From Zhongshania sp. R06B22 (GTDB lineage Bacteria > Pseudomonadota > Gammaproteobacteria > Pseudomonadales > Spongiibacteraceae), in assembly GCF_040892595.1 (NCBI RefSeq), contig NZ_JBFRYB010000001.1, forward strand, positions 2,790,001-2,854,000: DNA of 64,000 bases, read 5' to 3'. The notes below the pieces were generated by a model. That model made no database searches. It was given only the letters and a program-made list of their open reading frames with translations, and was not told where the DNA came from. Shown here one piece after another: positions 56,304-64,000 of the stretch. Both the position numbers and the translations under genes were made by a program. How positions within the stretch are numbered: the stretch's first letter is position 1; every line of letters begins with the position of its first letter.

Positions 56304-57116
56304 CTAGGGGCTCCCCTGCTGAGAGTTTTGCATATACGCTTTATAAAGTAGGTACTCTTCCGATTTTGGGTACAAATTTTTCAGCGCTAAGGCAAAGCTG
56401 GCATGCGCATTTTTGTCATCAAACTTATCAGCTAAACGAATACCCAACCATAAAGCAGCGGCATTTTGCGCTGGCTTTTTACTCAGGTAGGCATCGTAAA
56501 ATCGCTGTGAATCGACAAAGCGATCCATACGAAAATACACTTCGGCTAAGGACATGAGCACCGCCGCGTCATCGCCCTGCATTAAGAATGCACGTTTAAA
56601 TGCGTCTTCTGCTTTTGTTAATTGGTTTAATTGGATATAGCAGCGGCCAAGGTTTACAAATGCCTCGACTCGACGCTCGTATAATAATTCTTGGACAACA
56701 ACTTCAAGCTGACTTGCTGCCTCTGCATACCGCCCCCTCGCATAAAGGAAAGCGGCGTAATTATTTCGTACCCGAGACGCCTTGGGCGCCAAGCTGATTG
56801 AACGCAAATAATACTGCTCAGCCAATTCAAGCTCACCCGTGTTCTGAAAAACCAAGGCCAAAGCTTCTAATGTTTCAGGATTGTTTTTATCCGCTGCTTC
56901 AACATATTGCAGGTGACGTTTTGCCTGATCCCAATTACCCTGAGCGATGTAGCTGCGGGCTAATTGCAGAGAGGTTTCAAAGGCCTTTTTATCATCTGTT
57001 TTCGACGCAAAACCGCCGCTTTGCGTTGTGACGCATGCAGACAAGACCAGCGCTGATAAAAGCATTACCAGAATAGGAGGTAATACTTTGATGCCTTTTA
57101 TTCTTAACGACGACAT
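56304..57116 (-). CDS. pilF: Type IV pilus biogenesis lipoprotein PilF/PilW
   Basis: A 270-residue lipoprotein (lipobox LSAC at about residue 27) made of tetratricopeptide repeats, for example AEQYYLRSISLAPKASRVRNNYAAFLYARG. It is the pilotin for assembly of the PilQ secretin. Position next to rlmN is conserved in Gammaproteobacteria. Confidence 0.92.
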   Translation of the reverse strand: MSSLRIKGIKVLPPILVMLLSALVLSACVTTQSGGFASKTDDKKAFETSLQLARSYIAQGNWDQAKRHLQYVEAADKNNPETLEALALVFQNTGELELAEQYYLRSISLAPKASRVRNNYAAFLYARGRYAEAASQLEVVVQELLYERRVEAFVNLGRCYIQLNQLTKAEDAFKRAFLMQGDDAAVLMSLAEVYFRMDRFVDSQRFYDAYLSKKPAQNAAALWLGIRLADKFDDKNAHASFALALKNLYPKSEEYLLYKAYMQNSQQGSP

Positions 57117-57135
57117 GCAGTATGCTCCCGAAAAT

Positions 57136-58287
57136 TCATACCAAGCGAATAGCTTGTTCTAACTCCGCCCGCTGGCGATGACGCTCACTGCGCTTAGTCC
57201 GATCTTGTACTTGTCCTGCCAGCTGACCACACGCTGCATCAATATCATCGCCGCGTGGTGTTCTCACGGTAGTGACATAGCCGGCTTCGGTTAACACCAA
57301 CCAAAACCGATTTATCGCATTTTTACTTGGACGCACGTAATTTGACAGCGAAAACGGATTAAATGGAATCAAATTGATTTTACAGGGTAAATCACGAAGC
57401 ACTTCGGCTAATTCCTTCGCATGTTCAGGGCCATCGTTTACACCCGCTATCAAGGTATATTCGATAGTCACTACCCGATGAGTATCTTCCTGTTTATCCA
57501 AATACCGCTGACAGGCCGCAAGTAATTCTGCGATGGGGTACTTTTTATTGATTGGCACTAGCTCGCTTCGCAAGGCATCATTGGGTGCGTGTAAAGAGAT
57601 TGCCAATGACACGGTAGAAACATCACCCAGCTTGTCCAGCATGGGGACAACACCCGATGTGCTCAAGGTCACACGACGCTTTGACAGACCATAGCCAAAG
57701 TCGTCTAGCATCAAGCTCATGGCTTCTACAACGCTGTCAAAATTGAGTAGCGGCTCGCCCATACCCATCATCACGACATTGGTGACTATGCGTTTACTAC
57801 CGGCCTTAAAACCGTCATAGGATTTAATGGCCAACCAAACCTGACCAATGATTTCAGACGCCGTTAAATCGCGCATAAAACCTTGTTTACCGGTGGCACA
57901 AAAACTGCAATCTAAGCTGCAACCCACCTGCGAAGACACACACAGGGTACCGCGCTGGCCATCGGGAATAAGTACCGTCTCAACTAAATTATTACCACCA
58001 ACCTCTACCGCCCACTTGCGGGTTCCGTCGATGGAATCGAGTTGCTTGACCACGTTGGGAGGACGAATTTCGGCAAGTTCCTGAAGCTTGGCGCGCAAGG
58101 GCTTGCCGAGATTTGTCATCTCGTCAAAATTGTCGATCCCCGAGTGGTGTATCCACTTGAGGATCTGCTGGGCACGAAAAGGCTTTTCACCGATAGAAGT
58201 GAGATACGCTTCCATATTTTTACGCGACATACCGAGCAAATTCACTTTCATCTGCTGTACTACCGCTGTTGGTGTTTCCATTTTCAT
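57136..58287 (-). CDS. rlmN: 23S rRNA/tRNA adenine-C2 methyltransferase RlmN
   Basis: A radical SAM enzyme of about 383 residues with [14 protein letters not shown] binding the cluster and a C-terminal Cys in DAACGQLAG for the methyl relay. It methylates A2503 of 23S rRNA and A37 of some tRNAs. Starts at 58287 and 58281 are both possible; the second has GGGG at better spacing (seven bases). The start of the frame at 58296 has no ribosome site. Confidence 0.95.
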   Translation of the reverse strand: MKMETPTAVVQQMKVNLLGMSRKNMEAYLTSIGEKPFRAQQILKWIHHSGIDNFDEMTNLGKPLRAKLQELAEIRPPNVVKQLDSIDGTRKWAVEVGGNNLVETVLIPDGQRGTLCVSSQVGCSLDCSFCATGKQGFMRDLTASEIIGQVWLAIKSYDGFKAGSKRIVTNVVMMGMGEPLLNFDSVVEAMSLMLDDFGYGLSKRRVTLSTSGVVPMLDKLGDVSTVSLAISLHAPNDALRSELVPINKKYPIAELLAACQRYLDKQEDTHRVVTIEYTLIAGVNDGPEHAKELAEVLRDLPCKINLIPFNPFSLSNYVRPSKNAINRFWLVLTEAGYVTTVRTPRGDDIDAACGQLAGQVQDRTKRSERHRQRAELEQAIRLV

Positions 58288-58311
58288 GCCCCGCAATGAG
58301 TAGAAATGTGC

Positions 58312-58740
58312 TTAAACGCGCTCACACAACTCACTGGTAGAGAAAAAGAACGCAATTTCCCGCGCCGCTGACTCTTCTGAATCCGAACCATGTACCGCGT
58401 TAGCGTCGATAGATTCAGCAAAGTCCGCACGAATAGTGCCTGGAGTGGCATCTTTCGGGTTAGTTGCGCCCATCAGCTCGCGATTCTGCAAAACCGCACC
58501 TTCGCCTTCCAAGACTTGAACCGTCACAGGACCTGAGGTCATGAAATCGATAAGAGCAGGGAAAAACGGACGGCCTTTATGCTCAGCATAAAAACCTTCA
58601 GCCTGTTCACGGCTCAAACGCAGCATTTTAGCCGCTACGATACGTAGACCTGCTTTTTCAAAACGGCTGTAAATTTCGCCAATCACATTTTTGCTAACAG
58701 CATCTGGCTTAGCAATGGAAAGAGTGCGTTGAACGCCCAT
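58312..58740 (-). CDS. ndk: Nucleoside diphosphate kinase
   Basis: A 142-residue enzyme starting [15 protein letters not shown] with the catalytic histidine in NAVHGSDS. It transfers phosphate from ATP to other nucleoside diphosphates. The start at 58740 is set by the family N-terminus, by GGAG eight bases upstream and by a promoter and leader found before it. Confidence 0.97.
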   Translation of the reverse strand: MGVQRTLSIAKPDAVSKNVIGEIYSRFEKAGLRIVAAKMLRLSREQAEGFYAEHKGRPFFPALIDFMTSGPVTVQVLEGEGAVLQNRELMGATNPKDATPGTIRADFAESIDANAVHGSDSEESAAREIAFFFSTSELCERV

Positions 58741-58776
58741 CGGTCTTTCTCCAAAAAAATAAAACAAGAACAATCT

Positions 58777-58793
58777 GGGCAATAATTTTGCCC
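58777..58793 (-). other. Hairpin in the ndk leader
   Basis: GGGCAA pairs with TTGCCC around a five-base loop, 37 to 53 bases upstream of the ndk start. A T-rich stretch follows later, so it could modulate ndk readthrough or mRNA stability. Confidence 0.4.
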
Positions 58794-58811
58794 ACTACGA
58801 AAAAACGTCGA

Positions 58812-58817
58812 ATTATA
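58812..58817 (-). promoter_or_regulatory. Probable -10 box of ndk
   Basis: A perfect TATAAT on the minus strand (plus ATTATA), with CGCG directly before it, lies 72-77 bases upstream of the ndk start. No clear -35 box is seen at 17 bases. The transcript would begin near 58805. Confidence 0.5.
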
Positions 58818-58980
58818 CGCGTATTAGCAGCAAATAGGTACGAGAGACACTGTAAGACAGTAGGTTCTGGCCGGTGTTTCACAAAAGCGTCCAGAAAGCG
58901 TAAAGCAGGTGCCTACAAATACCCATATTTAGCGCGACCGCTAGGTATCCTTGGCGGCTAGACACTGAAAAATATCTATA

Positions 58981-59181
58981 TCAATCCTGCTCTTCTATCC
59001 ACGCAGCCTGAATAGCCTCGAGAATCTTTTCACCGCAACGCTTTGGGTCATCATCAAAATCGTCTAAATTCATCACTTTGTCTCGCAAATCCACAAAGTT
59101 GATATGAACTGGGTCGGTTTCGGGGAATTTTTCGGCAAGTTCAATACCAATATCCAGTACGTCGGTCCATTTTAAACTCAT
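58981..59181 (-). CDS. iscX: Fe-S assembly protein IscX
   Basis: A 66-residue acidic protein with SLKWTDVLDIGIELAEKFPETDP, typical of IscX/YfhJ, which regulates iron delivery to IscS. It is the last gene of the isc operon, 25 bases after fdx. Confidence 0.96.
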   Translation of the reverse strand: MSLKWTDVLDIGIELAEKFPETDPVHINFVDLRDKVMNLDDFDDDPKRCGEKILEAIQAAWIEEQD

Positions 59182-59206
59182 TTTCGGCCCACCTTAATTT
59201 TACGGG

Positions 59207-59545
59207 TTAATGGCGCTCAGAGACCATATTAATAGTATAGCGTGGCACTTCGACGACTAAATCTGCGTCGCCTACCACTGCCTGGCAGCTCAAACGGGAC
59301 TCGGGCTCTAAACCCCAGGCCTTATCAAGCATATCTTCTTCAAGCTCATCGGCCTCGCCCAAGGATGGAAAGCCTTCGCGAACGATAATATGGCAGGTGG
59401 TACAAGCGCAGGATTTTTCACAGGCATGTTCAATATCAATGCCATTAGCAAGCATGACATCGCATACTGTCTCTCCTGACGCCGCGTCCAACACTTCACC
59501 GTCTGGACACAGCGCTTCATGAGGTAATACTACAATACGTGGCAT
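59207..59545 (-). CDS. fdx: ISC-type [2Fe-2S] ferredoxin
   Basis: A 112-residue adrenodoxin-type ferredoxin with the cluster cysteines in HACEKSCACTTCHII and LSCQAVV. It supplies electrons for cluster assembly. It follows hscA by ten bases. Confidence 0.97.
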   Translation of the reverse strand: MPRIVVLPHEALCPDGEVLDAASGETVCDVMLANGIDIEHACEKSCACTTCHIIVREGFPSLGEADELEEDMLDKAWGLEPESRLSCQAVVGDADLVVEVPRYTINMVSERH

Positions 59546-59555
59546 TCAGGCTTCC

Positions 59556-61412
59556 TTAAATTTCATCGACTCGCCGACCGGCGAGTGCGTGGTTAATACT
59601 GGCGTCCATACGACGCTCGGCAAAGACTTCGCTGCCCTTGCCGACAATTTCTATATGCTTGGCAATGCTAGCAACCGAGCCATTTTCGCGCTCCTGGTGT
59701 AAAACTTCCATCTTAGCCAACAAGTCCTTCTGTTCGCTCTCGCTAAGCATAGCCTCACCATCTTTAAGCAGCGCCGCAGACAGCGCCTGCAGCAGCGCCT
59801 CGGCCTCTACCTGCTGTTCGCGCAAGGCTCTCGCCTCCTTGTCGTCAATCGCTGAGGCCCATGATTGCTGAAGCATTTCGGCTATATCGGTATCACTCAG
59901 ACCATAGGCTGGCTTCACTTCAATACGACTTTCTGACCCCGTACTCTCCTCACGCGCGCTAACCCGCAAGAGACCGTCAGCATCAACCTGAAACGTCACT
60001 TTAATCCGCGCCGCGCCAGCCACCATGGGAGGAATTCCCTGCAACTCAAAGCGCGCCAAAGACCGGCAGTCTTCAACCAATTCACGCTCACCTTGCACCG
60101 CATGTATGACCATGCCCGTTTGGCCATCTTTAAAAGTAGTAAATTCCTGCGCCATTGCCACTGGGATAGTGGTATTACGATGGATAATTTTCTCTGTTAG
60201 GCCACCCATAGTTTCAATCCCCAGCGACAGGGGTATGACGTCCAATAGCAGCATTTCATCGCCGCTGCGATTGCCCACCAATTGATCAGCCTGCAAGGCC
60301 GCGCCCAGGGCAACCACTTTATCGGGGTCTAAATCCACCAAAGGCTCACGCCCAAACCACTCAGTCACACGCTCACGAACACGAGGGACCCGAGTCGAGC
60401 CGCCCACCATAACTACGTTATGGATCTCATTACTACGCAATTTGGCGTCGCGCAAAGCACGCTTACAGGCTCGAATTGCCTTGTCAATCAGAGGATCAAT
60501 TAGCTCGTTAAACTGCTGCCGACTCAGCGTTGAACTGATATCGCCCAAGTTCAGCTGCACCTCAGTAGCATCAGAGAGCGCTTCTTTGGCCTGACGAGCT
60601 GCCGTTAGCAGGCTGCGCTGCTGGAACATATCCAAGCTTGTCATATTATTTTCGGCCACAAACCACTGCGCCAGCGCATGATCAAAATCATCACCACCAA
60701 GTGCAGAGTCCCCTCCCGTAGAAAGTACTTCGAACACCCCTTTGGTTAGCTGCAGCACAGAAACGTCAAACGTGCCGCCACCCAAATCGAATACCGCTAT
60801 CGCAACCTCATCTTGTTGATCTAGGCCGTAAGCAACCGCCGCCGCAGTAGGCTCATTTAATAGTCGCAATACGTTTAAGCCGGCAATCTTGGCGGCATCT
60901 TTAGTCGCCTGACGCTGAGCATCATCAAAATAAGCCGGTACCGTAATCACCACCCCAGTTAACTCACCGCCCAGAGTCTCTTCGGCACGGCGGCCCAAGG
61001 ACTTCAATATTTCTGACGACACCTGCACCGGAGATAAATCGCCCGCACGGGTGCGAATCTTGACCATATCTTGGCCCAAATCAAGCAGTTCGTAGGGCGA
61101 CATAATCACCCCGTCGGCGCTGGTCACATCAGCATAGGAGCGCCCCATTAAGCGCTTAATCGACAACAAGGTATTGCGAGGATCGGCACTCGCACCCGCA
61201 AGGGCTTTCTCACCGATATCGATCCGGGCGTCTTCACCGTAATGCACTGCCGATGGCAATAAATGGCTGCCATCGATATCCGCCAGTGTTTGCGCACTGC
61301 CATTGCGAACAGTGGCAACCAAGGAATTCGTGGTACCGAGGTCAATCCCTACCGCCAATTTGCGCTGGTGCGGCTCGGGGGTTTGTCCTGGCTCTGAAAT
61401 TTGCATCAACAT
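59556..61412 (-). CDS. hscA: Fe-S chaperone HscA
   Basis: A 618-residue Hsp70 with [14 protein letters not shown] at the ATP site and [18 protein letters not shown]. It binds the LPPVK motif of IscU and with HscB drives cluster transfer. Shorter than DnaK, lacking the lid tail, as usual. An ATG six bases into the gene (61406) is an alternative start. Confidence 0.96.
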   Translation of the reverse strand: MLMQISEPGQTPEPHQRKLAVGIDLGTTNSLVATVRNGSAQTLADIDGSHLLPSAVHYGEDARIDIGEKALAGASADPRNTLLSIKRLMGRSYADVTSADGVIMSPYELLDLGQDMVKIRTRAGDLSPVQVSSEILKSLGRRAEETLGGELTGVVITVPAYFDDAQRQATKDAAKIAGLNVLRLLNEPTAAAVAYGLDQQDEVAIAVFDLGGGTFDVSVLQLTKGVFEVLSTGGDSALGGDDFDHALAQWFVAENNMTSLDMFQQRSLLTAARQAKEALSDATEVQLNLGDISSTLSRQQFNELIDPLIDKAIRACKRALRDAKLRSNEIHNVVMVGGSTRVPRVRERVTEWFGREPLVDLDPDKVVALGAALQADQLVGNRSGDEMLLLDVIPLSLGIETMGGLTEKIIHRNTTIPVAMAQEFTTFKDGQTGMVIHAVQGERELVEDCRSLARFELQGIPPMVAGAARIKVTFQVDADGLLRVSAREESTGSESRIEVKPAYGLSDTDIAEMLQQSWASAIDDKEARALREQQVEAEALLQALSAALLKDGEAMLSESEQKDLLAKMEVLHQERENGSVASIAKHIEIVGKGSEVFAERRMDASINHALAGRRVDEI

Positions 61413-61450
61413 AGAGGTTGTTTGGGCTCCTGGCGATCAGCTCGCCTATT

Positions 61451-61990
61451 TCAATAATCCAGCAATTCACTCTCTTTTAATTCGGCTTCGCTGCGCAGTT
61501 TTTCTAAAAACTGCAGCTTGGCATAACTTGCCAACGCCAGGTCGAATTGCTGCTGCGTGTAATTAGTCGAAAATATCGATTTTTGCTGGTTTGCAGCAGC
61601 TTCAAGGTCGCTGTAAAACTTATCCAGTGCGGACTCCGGGTCTTTAGCATCCTGCAGTTCAGAAAGCTCCTCGCGAAGCTGCATCTGCTGCATCAGAAAC
61701 TCAGGATCTTGAAACGTAGTGGACGACATATCGCTATCGACACCTGCCAACTTAAGCAAATACGCGGCGCGGCGCGTCGGTGAAACCAAGGTTTCATAAG
61801 CTTCATTGATTTGTGACGAGGATTGAACTGCGCGCAGGTGCTCTCGCTCACTCGCCCCGGCAAAGCGGTCTGGGTGAGCTTCGCGCTGAAGCTCTCGATA
61901 ACGACGGGTTAAATCAGTCTGATTGACTTCGTAGCTCTGCGGCACAGCCAGCAGAGCGAAGTAATTTTCCCGCGGATTAAATTCTGACAT
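61451..61990 (-). CDS. hscB: Fe-S co-chaperone HscB
   Basis: A 179-residue J-protein with HPDRFAG (the HPD loop) and a C-terminal IscU-binding helical part. The start at 61990 (MSEFNPRENYFALL) drops seven residues of a longer frame and matches family length. Confidence 0.95.
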   Translation of the reverse strand: MSEFNPRENYFALLAVPQSYEVNQTDLTRRYRELQREAHPDRFAGASEREHLRAVQSSSQINEAYETLVSPTRRAAYLLKLAGVDSDMSSTTFQDPEFLMQQMQLREELSELQDAKDPESALDKFYSDLEAAANQQKSIFSTNYTQQQFDLALASYAKLQFLEKLRSEAELKESELLDY

Positions 61991-62016
61991 AGTGTTATGG
62001 CCGGCCGGCAAGGCCG

Positions 62017-62340
62017 CTAGACGGTGAAACTCTCACCGCAGCCACATTCAGCCGACACATTGGGGTTATTAAATTTCAGACCTTCGTTTAGCCCTTCTTT
62101 CACGAAGTCTAATTCGGTGCCATCAAGATACACCATGCTCTTTGGGTCGATATAGACTGAGGCTCCATCACGTTCAAAAACCTGATCTTCAGCCTGCGAT
62201 TCGTCGACAAACTCCAGCACATAGGCCATACCGGAGCAGCCTGATGTGCGCACTCCAATACGAATACCTAAGCCGCGGCCACGACCAAGCATCTGTCGCT
62301 TTATATGACTTGCCGCTGCACTACTTACTGAAATTGGCAT
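62017..62340 (-). CDS. iscA: Iron-sulfur cluster assembly protein IscA
   Basis: A 107-residue A-type carrier with the three cluster cysteines in [11 protein letters not shown] and ECGCGESF. It receives clusters for delivery to [4Fe-4S] targets. Placed between iscU and hscB as usual. Confidence 0.96.
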   Translation of the reverse strand: MPISVSSAAASHIKRQMLGRGRGLGIRIGVRTSGCSGMAYVLEFVDESQAEDQVFERDGASVYIDPKSMVYLDGTELDFVKEGLNEGLKFNNPNVSAECGCGESFTV

Positions 62341-62360
62341 CTATCCTCTCCTGCTGCGAT

Positions 62361-62747
62361 TCAGGACGCAGCTCTTTTCTTGCGGTAATCTGATACCGCT
62401 GCTTTGATCGCATCTTCTGCCAATACCGAACAGTGAATTTTCACTGGTGGCAAAGCCAACTCTTGAGCGATCTCGGTATTTTTAATGTGCTCTGCTTCTT
62501 CTAGCGTTTTGCCCTTCACCCACTCAGTGAGCAACGAACTAGACGCGATGGCAGAGCCGCAACCGTAGGTTTTGAACTTGGCATCTTCAATAATGCCCTG
62601 CTCATTCACCTTGATTTGTAGACGCATTACATCGCCGCAGGCTGGTGCACCAACCATACCAGTGCCAATTTCATCGGCACTGTCGTCGAACTTACCGACG
62701 TTGCGCGGATTCTCGTAGTGATCTAATACTTTTTCGCTATATGCCAT
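62361..62747 (-). CDS. iscU: Iron-sulfur scaffold IscU
   Basis: A 128-residue scaffold with the three cluster cysteines in APACGDVM, YGCGSAIASSS and IHCSVLAED, and the HscA recognition motif LPPVK just before the third. MAYSEKVLDHYENPRNVG is the usual start (ATG at 62747). Confidence 0.97.
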   Translation of the reverse strand: MAYSEKVLDHYENPRNVGKFDDSADEIGTGMVGAPACGDVMRLQIKVNEQGIIEDAKFKTYGCGSAIASSSLLTEWVKGKTLEEAEHIKNTEIAQELALPPVKIHCSVLAEDAIKAAVSDYRKKRAAS

Positions 62748-62773
62748 GATATCGTCCTCTCGCGCTGAACAGC

Positions 62774-63988
62774 TTAATGAGCCGCCCATTCAATACTGTC
62801 TAAATCCACGCCGTCTTTGTACATATCCCACAAAGGCGACAACTCTCGCAATTTGTCAACTGCGCCGCGAACCTGCTTGATCGCGTAATCTACTTCTTCA
62901 GCTGTTGTGAATCGCCCGAAGGAAAAACGCAGTGAGCTGTGTGCTAATTCATCATTAAGGCCAAGTGCACGCAATACATACGAAGGCTCCAAGCTAGCCG
63001 ATGTACAGGCTGACCCTGATGACACCGCCAAATCTTTGAGAGACATAATCAACGATTCGCCTTCTACAAACGCTAAGCTGACATTCAAATTGCCCGGCAG
63101 GCGCTTTTCAGCATCACCATTGATGTGAACTTGCTCAATATCTTTCAAGCCATCCCAAAACTGATTGCGCAAGGCCAAGGCATGCACTGCATCCTGCGCC
63201 ATTTCTTTGCGGCCAATTTCACAGGCTTCGCCCATTCCGACAATTTGATGCGTTGGCAAAGTACCTGAACGCATGCCGCGCTCGTGTCCACCGCCATGCA
63301 TTTGTGCCTCTAACCGTATACGCGGTTTACGGCGAACGTACAGAACGCCAACCCCTTTGGGACCGTACATTTTATGCGCACACATCGACAATAGATCGAT
63401 TTTCATTGTCTCCATGTCGATAGGGATCTTACCCGAGGTTTGCGCAGCATCAACATGAAACACCACCCCATTGGCGCGGCACACTTCGCCGATTCCGGCG
63501 ATGTCACTAATAGTGCCGATCTCATTATTGGCGTGCATGATACTAACTACAACGGTATCTTCGCGAAGCGCAGCAGCAACCGCTTCTGGCGTAATAAGAC
63601 CTTTATCTGTCGGGTCGAGATATGTCACTTCAAAGCCTTCACGCTCTAGCTGGCGACACGCATCCAAGACCGCTTTGTGCTCAATTTTCGAGGTAATTAT
63701 GTGCTTACCTTTTTTACTATAAAAGTGCGCGGCACCTTTAATAGCAAGATTATTTGACTCGGTAGCACCAGAAGTCCAAACAATCTCCCGAGGATCCGCA
63801 TTCAATAGATCGGCAACCTGGCGGCGTGCGTTCTCTACCGCCTCCTCCGCTTTCCAGCCAAACATATGAGAGCGTGATGCCGGATTACCAAACACACCAT
63901 CGGTGGTCAGGCAGGCCATCATTTTTTCTGCAACCCGGGGATCAACGGGCGTCGTCGCGGAGTAATCCAAGTAAATCGGCAATTGCAT
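62774..63988 (-). CDS. iscS: Cysteine desulfurase IscS
   Basis: A 404-residue pyridoxal-phosphate enzyme. It starts [17 protein letters not shown]. The PLP lysine is in [12 protein letters not shown] and the sulfur-carrying cysteine in [15 protein letters not shown]. It supplies sulfur for IscU. iscR, expected just upstream, lies beyond the window. Confidence 0.97.
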   Translation of the reverse strand: MQLPIYLDYSATTPVDPRVAEKMMACLTTDGVFGNPASRSHMFGWKAEEAVENARRQVADLLNADPREIVWTSGATESNNLAIKGAAHFYSKKGKHIITSKIEHKAVLDACRQLEREGFEVTYLDPTDKGLITPEAVAAALREDTVVVSIMHANNEIGTISDIAGIGEVCRANGVVFHVDAAQTSGKIPIDMETMKIDLLSMCAHKMYGPKGVGVLYVRRKPRIRLEAQMHGGGHERGMRSGTLPTHQIVGMGEACEIGRKEMAQDAVHALALRNQFWDGLKDIEQVHINGDAEKRLPGNLNVSLAFVEGESLIMSLKDLAVSSGSACTSASLEPSYVLRALGLNDELAHSSLRFSFGRFTTAEEVDYAIKQVRGAVDKLRELSPLWDMYKDGVDLDSIEWAAH

Positions 63989-64000
63989 ACACTTATCTCC

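Noticed and set aside
57148..57162. 15-base match GCGAATAGCTTGTTC shared with the 93-bp repeat
   Set aside because: It falls inside the rlmN coding end (EQAIRL) and has no flanking similarity, so chance or codon constraint explains it.

Overview
The window is chromosomal DNA from a gammaproteobacterium. Two blocks carry the gene order usual in that class. One is iscS-iscU-iscA-hscB-hscA-fdx-iscX followed by ndk-rlmN-pilF-rodZ-ispG-hisS-yfgM-bamB-der. The other is alaS-lysC-csrA-tRNA-Ser. The AlgP-like protein, the RLAN/RimK cluster, the Baeyer-Villiger cassette and the large TonB receptors fit a marine or environmental relative of the Cellvibrionales/Pseudomonadales; this placement is inference. 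No rRNA, phage, insertion sequence or CRISPR array was seen.

Layout. 1-3.2 kb: an exonuclease/GIY-YIG fusion cut by the window edge, an exported glutathione peroxidase and a DUF3080 lipoprotein. 3.2-7.4 kb: a divergent cluster of an ATP-grasp ligase, a GNAT/C39-peptidase fusion and a DUF1704 HExxxH carboxypeptidase-like protein. 7.4-12.2 kb: ppnP and an RND efflux pump with its adaptor. 12.8-25.1 kb: an accessory catabolic island. An AraC regulator diverges from a tightly overlapping operon (PF10118 di-iron-like protein, SDR, Baeyer-Villiger monooxygenase, alpha/beta hydrolase, MFS), followed by two nearly identical tandem TonB receptors and a START-domain protein. A ketone could be made by the SDR, turned into an ester or lactone by the monooxygenase and cleaved by the hydrolase, while the receptors and MFS protein handle uptake. 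The substrate is not visible from sequence, though START and BVMO proteins suggest a hydrophobic ring compound.

25.1-31.5 kb: a repeat-bearing spacer, tRNA-Ser(GCU), csrA, lysC, alaS, a Trm112-like protein and an M23 peptidase. 31.5-36.6 kb: greB, a membrane esterase, a DUF1134 protein, a Nudix/uracil-DNA-glycosylase pair and a repeat-rich peptidoglycan-binding lipoprotein. 36.9-44.2 kb: a solitary gcvP, a 910-residue Ig-like lipoprotein with an LPGxDQ repeat, and an OmpA/TSP3 porin-like protein. 44.2-49.7 kb: dinB with a LexA box, small conserved proteins, an AlgP-like basic protein, a LuxR regulator, an SDR and a truncated hemoglobin. 49.7-64 kb: the housekeeping der-to-isc block, all on the minus strand and entering iscS at the right edge.

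Most interesting are the ligase/acetyltransferase/protease/carboxypeptidase cluster at 3.2-7.4 kb, the BVMO island with its receptor duplication (whose junction can be read), and the repeat-built envelope proteins at 35.5-36.6 and 40-44 kb.
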